Shown piece by piece: positions 33,553-41,474 of a stretch of 51,438 bases of DNA (position 1 is its first letter; each line of letters begins with the position of its first letter). The stretch is from a virus. The notes below the pieces were generated by a model. It had not been told where the DNA came from. It made no database searches and worked only from the letters and a program-made list of their open reading frames with translations. The stretch covers positions 1-51,438 of IMG/VR virus record IMGVR_UViG_3300048924_000600, one strand, 5' to 3'. The translations under genes and the position numbers were made by a program.

Positions 33553-34557
33553 TTAAAATTTAACGCATAAATGCGCACATTTGACAACCTCTCCAGAAAT
33601 CTGAATATACTGAATTAATTGCTTTAAGTGTGCATATGGAGTATCGACAATTTCCGTACGAGAAATATGGTCGTTACCGCTTAAGCCTAATGTTTCAGGC
33701 ATAATCCTTCTAATATATTGAGCATACCGTGACCACCACTCGTCAAACTTGTTACCAGTATAATATGTTAAGAGTACAGTATTGCTCACCTGAAGAGGAT
33801 TATAGCAAGTAAGAAGTTTACGATAATGTTCGTTAATGTACGCCTGATTGATGCTACTTAATTTCATTGCTTCAATAATCGCGGCTAAAAAACCATTTTT
33901 GCTGATAACTAAATCTAGTTCTCCCGCACCAACTCCAGATGACGACTCACCTTCTCGTCCTTGATCATTAACCTCATACTCTTTGCAACGCAACATATTA
34001 CGTACATGATCATTATATTCATCTTCAAGTGAACCTTTAGTCTTCGTGCGTGCTAAAAGATGTAAGATATATGATAAATCCTGTATTAAATCATCAATGC
34101 AAAAATTTTTCCTCAGAAAGAGATCAATATTCATTGGTGTGACATTTTGAAGATTGAAAAGCTCAATCCTTCTTTGCAATAATTCATCACCAAAAGCTTC
34201 ATACGATGTATTATTGAATGCTAAAATACACTTTTGAAATGTTGATGTGGACTTTTTTGTTACGTCTAAAACAATGCCATAGTGGTCATCATTAACTGAT
34301 GATGGAGTTAAAAGAACTTTTCCATTCTGCTTGCGTTTATAATCATCAAGTATTATGCGCCACGTTTTAAGAAGCTCGAAAGCACCGGTATTGTTTTCGA
34401 CTGATTGAGTATAAGCGTATTCCAGTCGTCCCTCAGCATCAAGCAGGATTTGGTCATGTGACTGTAATAAAGCACCCATAAACACACTGCTAAAAATAAT
34501 TGGATCTGAAATATGACCACCAATAAAATCAGGGCATATGCAATGAGCATTAGGCAT
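33553..34557 (-). CDS. putative nuclease partner of AAA ATPase
   Basis: The 334-residue product has a C-terminal segment LEDEYNDHVRNMLR ... GVGAGELDLVISKNGFLAAI followed by IEAMKL. The Glu213, Asp215, Glu229 and Lys232 spacing recalls a PD-(D/E)XK nuclease core, although the last pair is E-x-x-K rather than E-x-K. The N-terminal 150 residues are unrecognised. It overlaps the ATPase gene stop by 8 bases, so the two are translated together. It is probably the effector of a two-gene anti-phage system. Confidence 0.55.
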   Translation of the reverse strand: MPNAHCICPDFIGGHISDPIIFSSVFMGALLQSHDQILLDAEGRLEYAYTQSVENNTGAFELLKTWRIILDDYKRKQNGKVLLTPSSVNDDHYGIVLDVTKKSTSTFQKCILAFNNTSYEAFGDELLQRRIELFNLQNVTPMNIDLFLRKNFCIDDLIQDLSYILHLLARTKTKGSLEDEYNDHVRNMLRCKEYEVNDQGREGESSSGVGAGELDLVISKNGFLAAIIEAMKLSSINQAYINEHYRKLLTCYNPLQVSNTVLLTYYTGNKFDEWWSRYAQYIRRIMPETLGLSGNDHISRTEIVDTPYAHLKQLIQYIQISGEVVKCAHLCVKF

Positions 34558-36241
34558 GCTTACTCCCCTGATTATTCTTCATCATTTTTTCAACCTTTTT
34601 CTTCTGAATCATGAGAGTATCATTAATCTCAACATCCATAAACTCTGATGGCCAAGATATATCTCCATCTGGACTTATTTTTACTTCGTTTACATCGGTT
34701 CTATTGCCTACACGATTTCTTTCAAGATAATAAATTGCAACATGATTCTCGCTAAACTCACTATCTTCATCAACTATCCTTAATCTCAGACGTCTGACAA
34801 GAGCGTCACTATGAGTTTCAATAATAAAAATCTTATCATTATTCATAGCTATATGAATTAAGGCATCCGTCAACCACGCTTGCATTTTGGGATGTAAATG
34901 TATTTCTGGTTGTTCAATAATTGTTATAGAACGAGCCGGAGATAAATAGGCTTGAACTAATATAGGCAGAACCTGAGAAATACCGAACCCAACATCAGTT
35001 AATTCTAGTTTAACCGACTCTTGTAAAACACATATTTTATGTATAATATCATTAACTTTCTCAACTTCCACAGAAATATTGAATTTCAGCAGGAGTTCAT
35101 TAATTGATTTTTGTATATCAGGCCTATTTTTTAATATCTCAGCCAATTCAGTACCATCCATAGCATTTAATTGCTTATGATACACAGCTTTATCCAAAAG
35201 ATAATAACGCTGAGGAAAAGCACGTAATGGACTCACATGATTAACATTTTGTCCAGCGAAAGACATTTTAACTTGACTTAAGGAAGCACCCACGACTCTT
35301 GATAAATAGATAGCTAATGGGTTTTTGAGGTCGTTAATATAGTGTTGATAATTTGAATGCCATTCATGTTCATGACCAAAAATAAGCAAAGATTTTAGGT
35401 TAGCTATCTTTTTAAAGTCTTTACGTGAAAGTCTGAGAATGTTATTGTCGACCACTTCAGATTTTAAAGATATTTCACCTCGACTATCAACTACTAAAGA
35501 GAAAACGGTCTCGCCAGAATCATTCACTAGTAAACATTCTGAAATGAATATCTCTTTATTTCTGGGATGATATTTAAATTTTAGCGTTATCTTTTGCGCA
35601 GCCATTCTCTGATGAGACAAAGGCAGCACTTGAGTTAAACACTCCGTTATTTTCTTAAAAGAGATTTCGTTTGCAAAATCAAGAATTGTTGGAGGTACAT
35701 TTAATCTAGAGTTATGTTTCATTGAGTCATGATTTTTCCTGAACTCACGCAACACAGATATTATTCTTGTTGATAAGGTGCGAAGTTGATTTTTATTCCA
35801 GTTATCCGATCTATAAAATATATCTTCTAACGTATCCATGACTGGAGATAAAGATGCATTAATTTTCTTTTCAGCTCTCAATCTTTGAAATAAGAATCTC
35901 GCAACGTTATAATGAGCTTCAACACATTCTCTTTTTAAATATTGAATTTGATCTTGTATATAATCAGTATTGTCTAACTCAAATGTAAAGCTTAATTCAT
36001 TGTCAGGGTTTTTATCTTTGATAACATTAAGTGCTTCGCCCATTCCAACTCGACTACCATTAAGTCTTAGAGGTGTTCCTGACTGAGAAGCAGAATCGAA
36101 AGACTGTGAAATCATAAAAAACGAATTCAAAATAGCGCTTTTTCCGCAACTATTTGCACCTAACAATATTGTCAGAGGTTTTAATTCTATTTTGAAATCA
36201 TTAAATGCTTTATAATTACTGCCTGAAAAGTATTTAATCAC
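34550..36241 (-). CDS. AAA ATPase (DUF3696/OLD-like), putative defence sensor
   Basis: About 563 residues from GTG 36241, which has AAGGA 8 bases upstream and starts the domain at MIKYFSGSNYKAFNDF. Walker A is GANSCGKS at residues 28-35. The C-terminal region holds the signature-like LTDVGFGISQVLPILVQAYL, Walker B SITIIEQPEIHLHP and the H-loop FIIETHSDALVRRL, followed by a DUF3696-like tail. Such SMC/OLD-family ATPases pair with nucleases in several abortive-infection systems. It is AT-rich and lies just downstream of Q, where phages carry cargo genes. ATG 36274 would start too close to its Shine-Dalgarno. Confidence 0.78.
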   Translation of the reverse strand: MIKYFSGSNYKAFNDFKIELKPLTILLGANSCGKSAILNSFFMISQSFDSASQSGTPLRLNGSRVGMGEALNVIKDKNPDNELSFTFELDNTDYIQDQIQYLKRECVEAHYNVARFLFQRLRAEKKINASLSPVMDTLEDIFYRSDNWNKNQLRTLSTRIISVLREFRKNHDSMKHNSRLNVPPTILDFANEISFKKITECLTQVLPLSHQRMAAQKITLKFKYHPRNKEIFISECLLVNDSGETVFSLVVDSRGEISLKSEVVDNNILRLSRKDFKKIANLKSLLIFGHEHEWHSNYQHYINDLKNPLAIYLSRVVGASLSQVKMSFAGQNVNHVSPLRAFPQRYYLLDKAVYHKQLNAMDGTELAEILKNRPDIQKSINELLLKFNISVEVEKVNDIIHKICVLQESVKLELTDVGFGISQVLPILVQAYLSPARSITIIEQPEIHLHPKMQAWLTDALIHIAMNNDKIFIIETHSDALVRRLRLRIVDEDSEFSENHVAIYYLERNRVGNRTDVNEVKISPDGDISWPSEFMDVEINDTLMIQKKKVEKMMKNNQGSKHA

Positions 36242-36279
36242 TATCAATATCCTTAAGTTATTCTTTCTAAACATTCCTT

Positions 36280-36317
36280 AAGCTCTGCTAAAACGTCATC
36301 GGTGTTATGCAGAGCTT
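36280..36317. repeat. inverted repeat in the cassette leader
   Basis: aagctctgc at 36280-36288 and gcagagctt at 36309-36317 form a perfect 9-bp inverted repeat with a 20-base centre, 40-75 bases upstream of the ATPase start. It could be an operator or an RNA leader hairpin. Confidence 0.45.
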
Positions 36318-36433
36318 TGCTGCGCGATGATAATATAAGCACAACGATAGGAATTTTCTAGCTATATCATTGCATTTCCATGGAAAAGATGTTGTGTAGT
36401 GTTAAATGAACACTTTAAAATCAATTTGTATGG

Positions 36434-37105
36434 TTATTTAACCAGTGCTATTGATTTCGATAGTATAACTAAAACATCATCATCGATACGCTTATAGGTG
36501 AGTAACATAAAATCCCACAATGGCTTGTACGTCGCGAACCATGAAGATCGTGAAACTCCTGCGAGTTGAGCCAATTTTGTAGCAGTAAACCTCTTTACTT
36601 CACTTTTGTTGATTTCGTATGCAGTTATCTGGGCTGCAAGCCATACTAAAGCAGGTAGTGTTTTTTTTATTTTTGATGGCGCGTCCAGATAGAGACTAGT
36701 TGACGTAAGAAGTTGCCATACCCCTGAGCATACAGCTATCTGATTTTCATAGATTAATTTACGCCCATAACAGTACTCTATCCATGCTCGCTGTCTTATA
36801 TTTAGTTTTAAAACAGCCCGACGCCACGCGCATAATGAGTAGGCTCTATCTCTCAAAGGAGGCATCGGACAGTGTCGGCTGCGCGTTTCCAGGACGTAGA
36901 GAGCGCTATTTTTTGCTTTAACGCGACGAACTCCACCGCGACCGTTATCGAGTTCCACAACGTGTACTTGCTGGCGCGGGTTTCTGTTCTTATCAGCTGG
37001 TGGATGCTCTGCGAACGCCTCCAGTTGCCCTTTAGTACCGCCTGAGTCATTGGCCAACGCAGCGCGTAGTTGAATGCGTACATATTCCAGTTGCTGCGCG
37101 TTCAT
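36434..37105 (-). CDS. late antitermination protein Q (phage 82 type)
   Basis: The 223-residue product starts MNAQQLEYVRIQLRAALAND and has GGTKGQLEAFAEHPPADKNR and YSLCAWRRAVLKLNIRQRAW, the pattern of phage-82-like Q proteins. Q binds at the late promoter and lets RNA polymerase read through terminators into lysis, packaging and tail genes, all on the same strand here. It overlaps the DUF1364 gene by 4 bases. Confidence 0.82.
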   Translation of the reverse strand: MNAQQLEYVRIQLRAALANDSGGTKGQLEAFAEHPPADKNRNPRQQVHVVELDNGRGGVRRVKAKNSALYVLETRSRHCPMPPLRDRAYSLCAWRRAVLKLNIRQRAWIEYCYGRKLIYENQIAVCSGVWQLLTSTSLYLDAPSKIKKTLPALVWLAAQITAYEINKSEVKRFTATKLAQLAGVSRSSWFATYKPLWDFMLLTYKRIDDDVLVILSKSIALVK

Positions 37106-37401
37106 CGTAACCCCTCATCTCGCCAGATTTTTTGTGTGCGAAGAATGCCTTCGGCGTGCATAAGCCGAAGTTCCTCGTAGGTGTATTCGTTGGTTTTTAC
37201 GCGACCGTCGATCACGTCATGACAGGCATTGCAGGAAATAGCACCCTGTTCGTCGTCAGGTTTGTATCCGGTACCACACGTTCCCGCCAGCCGATAATGT
37301 GCCAGGCATGAGGTTTCCGGATTGTGGTTGCATATGCCAGGGATGCGAATTGTGCATTCACGCCCTCGTGCAGCTTTGCGGAGGTCTGGTTTTTTCTTCA
37401 T
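37102..37401 (-). CDS. DUF1364 protein, putative HNH-like nuclease
   Basis: The 99-residue product (LRKAARGRECTIRIPGICNH, then NPETSCLAHYRLAGTCGTGY and SCNACHDVIDGR) is a DUF1364 protein with Cys/His pairs suggesting a zinc-dependent HNH-type fold. It occurs in the nin-like region before Q in many lambdoid phages. It overlaps both neighbours by 4 bases. Confidence 0.82.
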   Translation of the reverse strand: MKKKPDLRKAARGRECTIRIPGICNHNPETSCLAHYRLAGTCGTGYKPDDEQGAISCNACHDVIDGRVKTNEYTYEELRLMHAEGILRTQKIWRDEGLR

Positions 37402-37994
37402 GCAGCGAACTCCAGCAGCTGCATGGCTACGTTGTCGGCTTCCTGATAATTGCGGAATTTTTTAAAAAGAATGGTGTTCCACAAGACGTTAAAAACTGCT
37501 TTGTAGACCTGGAAAAACTCGGCCTCCGTCATGTTGGAAAAAGAGATCGATTTTGCCTCTCGGCGAGTGGTGTTATCAGGGAGGATGAAGGTATCGAAGA
37601 AACCAGCCTCAACAACGGCCCACTTTCTGAAGGCTTCGAAAGATTTGGCAATTGCCGCCTCTTTCGTTCGCCACTGCCCGTGGGTTTCGTTGTAAATCTT
37701 CTCAGTTTCTAAAAGGAGATCGTCATTGCCCGCCATCGAGATCAGGTAACGAACGTACCCGTGTAGGTACTCTTTTTCAGCGGGGGTTATCGCCCCTCCG
37801 GTGGGTGTCCAGTATTCGAACCCAAGATTAAGCAGCGCGAAGAAGCGCTTATGGAAGAGGTAGTTTCGGGCTTGCTTAACGTCGCAGTTAAGCCACACGC
37901 CGATTTTGATACGTTGCAAAAAATCTCTGGCCTCGGGCGTAGCCGTGGTCAGGGTGGTGGGTGAAGATTTAAAGAGTTGTATTACCTGTGCCAT
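37398..37994 (-). CDS. DUF1367 protein
   Basis: About 198 residues from ATG 37994 (GGAGAG upstream): MAQVIQLFKSSPTTLTTATP, then EARDFLQRIKIGVWLNCDVK, YLFHKRFFALLNLGFEYWTP. This is the DUF1367 family of lambdoid phages, found beside DUF1364 and sometimes compared with NinB-type recombination helpers. Function unproven. Confidence 0.82.
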   Translation of the reverse strand: MAQVIQLFKSSPTTLTTATPEARDFLQRIKIGVWLNCDVKQARNYLFHKRFFALLNLGFEYWTPTGGAITPAEKEYLHGYVRYLISMAGNDDLLLETEKIYNETHGQWRTKEAAIAKSFEAFRKWAVVEAGFFDTFILPDNTTRREAKSISFSNMTEAEFFQVYKAVFNVLWNTILFKKFRNYQEADNVAMQLLEFAA

Positions 37995-38047
37995 CGTTCT
38001 CTCCGGTGGCACAGTGTTTCAGCAGGGTTGTTCAGACCCGTCAAACA

Positions 38048-38257
38048 TTATAAATCATCACTGTCTCGGTCGTCATCCCTTCTGTGTTTATCTGGTGCAG
38101 TAAGTCTTTGGACTGCCTCGATTTGCTCTATGCTCGTCACAAACTCGGAGGGGCGCATCACAAAACCATCGCGGAAAGAACCGTCGCTGTTACGCCTTAT
38201 GACCAGCGGCCGTGTGCTGTCGTGTATTCCCAAAATCATCTCGTCTGGTATGTACAC
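38048..38257 (-). CDS. small protein downstream of the LexA-box promoter
   Basis: The 69-residue product (MILGIHDSTRPLVIRRNSDG, then FRDGFVMRPSEFVTSIEQIE and a highly charged tail) is unrecognised. AGGAG lies about 12 bases before ATG 38257. It is the first well-formed gene after the LexA-box promoter at 38389-38408, so it is a candidate SOS-induced antirepressor or regulator. Confidence 0.55.
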   Translation of the reverse strand: MYIPDEMILGIHDSTRPLVIRRNSDGSFRDGFVMRPSEFVTSIEQIEAVQRLTAPDKHRRDDDRDSDDL

Positions 38258-38278
38258 TAGCTTTCTCCTGTTCGTTCT

Positions 38279-38377
38279 TTACTGGGTTTGTTCCGTGTTC
38301 TTCCTCGCGCGTTTTGATATCCAACCGTTTGTTTTAAAGACAGAAAGAACAATTTCTGCAAGTACACCTAAACTCAC
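38279..38377 (-). CDS. possible 32-residue SOS-controlled peptide
   Basis: A short frame from GTG 38377 to TAA 38281-38279 reads SLGVLAEIVLSVFKTNGWIS, then KRARKNTEQTQ, with an amphipathic or hydrophobic front and basic tail. It starts 12 bases from the LexA box and lacks a Shine-Dalgarno, so it would need a near-leaderless message. Weak evidence. Confidence 0.25.
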   Translation of the reverse strand: MSLGVLAEIVLSVFKTNGWISKRARKNTEQTQ

Positions 38378-38548
38378 GAGATGAAAATTACTGTATACTC
38401 ATACAGTGGTAATTTCCAGTTTATAGCCATAGTTTTTGACCAAAGTTAAATAATTCATATGAATGGGTTTATTTTAGGGGCTATATCTTCAGTGATTCGG
38501 TTTATCCGATGTAATACACAATTATTTTCAATGAGTTAACACTGAAAT
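38378..38548. other. AT-rich regulatory gap
   Basis: Contains the LexA box and its promoter; no further gene seen between it and the dnaC-like stop. Confidence 0.4.
38389..38408. promoter_or_regulatory. LexA (SOS) box within a minus-strand promoter
   Basis: TACTGTATACTCATACAGTG matches the LexA consensus CTGT-N8-ACAG with a near-palindromic centre. On the minus strand, TTACCA (-35) and TAATTT (-10), 16 bases apart, bracket it, so LexA should repress transcription toward the DUF1367, DUF1364 and Q genes. Confidence 0.8.
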
Positions 38549-39268
38549 TTAACTGCCCTTTCGATAGCTTCTCCAGTCAAAATTAACCCATAACCCACTC
38601 CCCATCCGAAGGCGATCAAGTGCCCTCTCACCTATGGCCTGAGTCAAATCTGTTTCCTTCAGATTGGTCAGAATCCCAACCGGTTTTAGCATCGCCGTAC
38701 GTCGATCAATAACCTGATGCAAAATGACCTTTTCGTATTGTGAGTACATCTGAACTCCAACTTCATCCAGAACAAGCAAATCGACGCGCGACATCTGCTC
38801 CATTAGTTGGGCCTCTGTTTTTCCACCACTGAACCCCGCCTTGAACTCGGTCATGAGGTCAGCAACAGTAATAATCAGAACGCTTTTGTGCTGAGCCAGG
38901 AGAGCATTTCCTATCGCTGCAGCAAGATGGTTTTTACCCGTCCCAGGGCTGCCACTGAAAACGAAACAAGCGCAGCCGGATCCGAAATTGTTCAGCCAGG
39001 ACTTTGCATAAGACAACGCTTTGCGCTGGCCATCATTCTCTACCGAATAATTTTTGAACGTGCAGTTTTGATAACGTTCACGAATGCCCGAGCGCCCGAA
39101 TGTCTTTTCTAACCTGGTACGGCTGTTCTGCTGGTTCAGCTTTTCTGAGTGCTTGCGCGCCTCTTCCTGTTGCCATGCCATAAGCTCCTCAGCACTGGAG
39201 AACTTGGGCTGTACTCCAGCAGGGACAATTTTCTGAAGCCGTTTTAACACGTCAGCCATATCGCGCAT
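38549..39268 (-). CDS. DnaC-like helicase loader
   Basis: About 239 residues. The product has SGSPGTGKNHLAAAIGNALL (Walker A), LLVLDEVGVQMYSQYEKVIL (Walker B) and GERALDRLRMG with an arginine finger, all typical of the DnaC/IstB-like AAA+ loaders. It brings host DnaB to the phage origin, replacing lambda P. ATG 39268 has GGGGTG upstream; GTG 39274 overlaps the O-like stop and is possible. Confidence 0.88.
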   Translation of the reverse strand: MRDMADVLKRLQKIVPAGVQPKFSSAEELMAWQQEEARKHSEKLNQQNSRTRLEKTFGRSGIRERYQNCTFKNYSVENDGQRKALSYAKSWLNNFGSGCACFVFSGSPGTGKNHLAAAIGNALLAQHKSVLIITVADLMTEFKAGFSGGKTEAQLMEQMSRVDLLVLDEVGVQMYSQYEKVILHQVIDRRTAMLKPVGILTNLKETDLTQAIGERALDRLRMGSGLWVNFDWRSYRKGS

Positions 39269-39270
39269 GT

Positions 39271-40080
39271 TCACCCCGTGAAGCCGTCAGGAATTGAGCT
39301 ATCTGGTTTTGAAACGCTGGTAATGTCAGGTCGGCTCGTCTGAGCTATGTTGAAATTGCTTGGCGGGTATAACCCCTGATACTCCCGAGCGATGCTGTGA
39401 CGAATGACCACTTCAGGCGGAATGCCCTGGCTTCGATATCTCTCCAGCTCCCTGATCGAGCCTTTAGCACCCTGAGGAGTTTTTATCGGCTTACGTAATG
39501 CCTTGCGATACTCCACCCACTCAACCCATAACGCGCAGGAGAGCCAATCAGGAAGTTCAACCGCGAGAGGATCGAATTTAGTTTTCGCCAAATTCCCCTT
39601 GGGGGGATTAAGGGGGGTTTTAGGTTCTTTGACTGGATCTAATAACTGACTGATTCTGGGTGAATCTCCTGCACCCTCCCCCCCTGCACCATTTGCACCA
39701 GGGGGTGCAGCTCCTTCACCCTCCCACCCTGCACCATTTTCACCATAGGGTGCAGCTCCTGCACCCTGCTTTTGAGCCTGTTTCTGATAGGGTGCAGGAT
39801 TTTCACCCTCATTGTTAAAGGTCAGGTGATAGATATTGGATCGATTAACGCCGCTTGAATCTCTTCGCTCTTCAACACGAACAAATCCATCCTTCACGAG
39901 TTGCCGGATATGGGTCTGAACTGAGCGAGAAGATATCTCGCATTCATACGCTATCGTTGCCACTGCCGGCCAACATTCCCCCGTATCACTGGCGTTATCT
40001 GCGAGCTTAATCAGCACCAGCTTACGGAGAGGATTTCCCACCCTTGCTTTCATGGCCTGAACCATCAAGGACATACTCAT
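39271..40080 (-). CDS. O-like replication initiator with winged HTH
   Basis: The 269-residue product starts with a helix-turn-helix domain (LRKLVLIKLADNASDTGECW, then PAVATIAYECEISSRSVQTH and IRQLVKDGFVRVEER). The glycine-rich middle has two 15-residue repeats (GAAPYGENGAGWEGE, GAAPPGANGAGGEGA), and the C-terminal domain (LSCALWVEWVEYRKALRKPI) probably contacts the loader. The repeat DNA looks like an origin. AGGAG is 7 bases before ATG 40080. Confidence 0.82.
   Translation of the reverse strand: MSMSLMVQAMKARVGNPLRKLVLIKLADNASDTGECWPAVATIAYECEISSRSVQTHIRQLVKDGFVRVEERRDSSGVNRSNIYHLTFNNEGENPAPYQKQAQKQGAGAAPYGENGAGWEGEGAAPPGANGAGGEGAGDSPRISQLLDPVKEPKTPLNPPKGNLAKTKFDPLAVELPDWLSCALWVEWVEYRKALRKPIKTPQGAKGSIRELERYRSQGIPPEVVIRHSIAREYQGLYPPSNFNIAQTSRPDITSVSKPDSSIPDGFTG
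39670..39796. repeat. putative replication origin, iteron-like repeats in the initiator gene
   Basis: Two tandem 45-bp units with eight copies of TGCACC or its complement GGTGCA in 127 bases (starting at 39670, 39685, 39694, 39704, 39730, 39749, 39760, 39791). As in lambda, the initiator gene itself appears to hold the binding sites for its product. Confidence 0.6.
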
Positions 40081-40120
40081 ACTGCTACTCCTGCGAAATC
40101 ATTAGGGGTGATCCCGCCAC

Positions 40121-40567
40121 TCAAACTGACATCAGTAATTCTGCTATTGGAATCAATGCCTGAAGCTCGTCGATAAGCCTGTTCAGCTTCACTGTTGCTG
40201 TGGGGCATCTGACCGCAACAGCCGACATAGCCGCACCGAACGACTCCATGACTTTCGCTTTAGCCAGCTCAGGCGAATGAGGTTCTTCCAGCTCTATGCG
40301 CTTGCGTGTTGGCATTGCTCGCAAAGCGACGTCTGATAGCTCTGCCGCCATCTTGACGTAACGAGGCCCACCTAAGCCGAAAATGCGCTTTACGCGTTGT
40401 TTAGCGTTGCGTATGCCCTGCTCGTCCGTAGCTGGTGGTATTAGTTTTCCGCCCCCCCTGCGTTGATATTCATCAGCGAAGCGAACGCCTACTGTTTTCC
40501 AACCGGCATCCCGCGCCCACGACTCAACGCCAGCGGCTAACTGTTCAACCGTCGGAGTGATTTTCAT
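40121..40567 (-). CDS. YdaT-like regulator at the cII position
   Basis: The 148-residue product (VRFADEYQRRGGGKLIPPAT, then IRNAKQRVKRIFG) resembles Rac prophage YdaT, whose DEY-RQGGGEL motif is matched. YdaT-like proteins are CII-like DNA-binding regulators that are toxic when overproduced. It follows the cro-like gene with a 23-base overlap. Confidence 0.7.
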   Translation of the reverse strand: MKITPTVEQLAAGVESWARDAGWKTVGVRFADEYQRRGGGKLIPPATDEQGIRNAKQRVKRIFGLGGPRYVKMAAELSDVALRAMPTRKRIELEEPHSPELAKAKVMESFGAAMSAVAVRCPTATVKLNRLIDELQALIPIAELLMSV

Positions 40568-40778
40568 GCTTCAGTTTTCCATTTCGCTTTGCTTTACGAT
40601 GTGCATCGTAGATTTCTGAGTTGTAAACCAATACGTTCCCTGAGGCCTCTTGTAGCCTCATGGCTCGACCTTCTGGAACAAGTTCACCCCAAGCTGAAAC
40701 GGAAGGTGGCCTTACTCCAGCCGCTTGAGCCAGTTTGGTTTTATTGCCGAAAAAATTCAGCGCATCTTGCTTCAACAT
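40545..40778 (-). CDS. Cro/YdaS-like repressor
   Basis: The 77-residue product (LNFFGNKTKLAQAAGVRPPS, then VSAWGELVPEGRAMRLQEAS) is a Cro-type helix-turn-helix protein like P22 Cro and YdaS. It is the first gene from the rightward-type promoter. AAGGAG precedes ATG 40778. It should bind the same three operators as the CI-like protein to favour lytic growth. Confidence 0.85.
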   Translation of the reverse strand: MLKQDALNFFGNKTKLAQAAGVRPPSVSAWGELVPEGRAMRLQEASGNVLVYNSEIYDAHRKAKRNGKLKHENHSDG

Positions 40779-40787
40779 TAATCACTC

Positions 40788-40854
40788 CTTAGGTTTTTCT
40801 AAGGAAATTAGATCGTAGGGAAAACTAAGTCAAGAGAAATTAGAATTACCTAAT
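40788..40854. promoter_or_regulatory. three-site operator with PR and PRM-like promoters
   Basis: Three 16-bp sites of form CTTAG-N6-CTAAG: 40788-40803, 40814-40829 (one mismatch, CGTAG) and 40839-40854 (ATTAG/CTAAT). Centres are 26 and 25 bases apart. On the minus strand TTGACT (40833-40828), 17 bases, TAATTT (40810-40805) forms PR toward cro. On the plus strand TAGAAT (40841-40846) would start transcription at about the cI ATG, giving a leaderless message as in lambda PRM. Confidence 0.8.
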
Positions 40855-41256
40855 ATGGAAACTCAATCATTTGGTTCGCGCCTTTTGGCGCGTAGAAAGC
40901 AGTTAAATCTCTCGCAAGCGGCATTAGGAAAGCTTGTGAAGGTTGCTCACGTCACAATCTCTCAGTGGGAGCGAGATGAAACTCAACCTGCTGGTAAGAG
41001 GCTGTTTTCATTAAGTGAAGCTTTGCAGTGTTCTCCAACCTGGTTGCTCTTCGGTGACGATGACAAACAGCCCTCTGCCCCTGTATCAAAACCTAAAGAA
41101 CTAAGGGAAGACCAGAAGGAGCTACTCAAATTGTTTGATGCTCTTCCAGAGTCTGAGCAGAAGGCGCAGCTGGGCGAACTGCGTGCCAGGGTTGAAAATT
41201 TCAATAAACTTTTCGAAGAAATGCTTGAGGCAAGGAAAAGAAGTTCTAAATCCTAG
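40855..41256 (+). CDS. CI-like repressor lacking S24 protease domain
   Basis: The 133-residue product has an XRE helix-turn-helix at residues 8-60 (LLARRKQLNLSQAALGKLVK, then VAHVTISQWERDETQPAG) and a short helical, probably oligomerising, C-terminus (QKELLKLFDALPESEQKAQL). There is no S24 autoprotease domain, so RecA cannot trigger self-cleavage. Short repressors of this kind in Gifsy phages are inactivated by LexA-controlled antirepressors. It directly abuts operator 3. Confidence 0.85.
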   Translation: METQSFGSRLLARRKQLNLSQAALGKLVKVAHVTISQWERDETQPAGKRLFSLSEALQCSPTWLLFGDDDKQPSAPVSKPKELREDQKELLKLFDALPESEQKAQLGELRARVENFNKLFEEMLEARKRSSKS

Positions 41257-41339
41257 TCACACCTCACATATCACCACATTAAACCGCACATAAAATAATC
41301 CGTTTAATTTCAAACGGATAGATTTATCACGCCCAAAAA

Positions 41340-41392
41340 CTTAGGTTTTCCTACTAAAAAAGCTTGATCTAGATTTTAGGTTATCCTAAGGT
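41340..41392 (+). promoter_or_regulatory. left operators and PL-like promoter
   Basis: Two more 16-bp sites of the repressor type: CTTAG-GTTTTC-CTACT at 41340-41355 and TTTAG-GTTATC-CTAAG at 41375-41390. TTGATC (41364-41369), 17 bases, TAAGGT (41387-41392) forms the promoter, overlapped by the second site. It drives the plus-strand early operon through int. Confidence 0.75.
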
Positions 41393-41474
41393 TAGCCCCA
41401 TCGAAACACGCACAGTGTTATCAGCAAAACGTTCAGCCAGCCTGGCTAAAGGGCAAAACAAACGGAGATTGGAA

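Noticed and set aside
41299-41320. Inverted repeat atccgttt/aaacggat after the repressor gene considered as terminator
   Set aside because: No T-run follows; may be a weak stem only, not enough to call.
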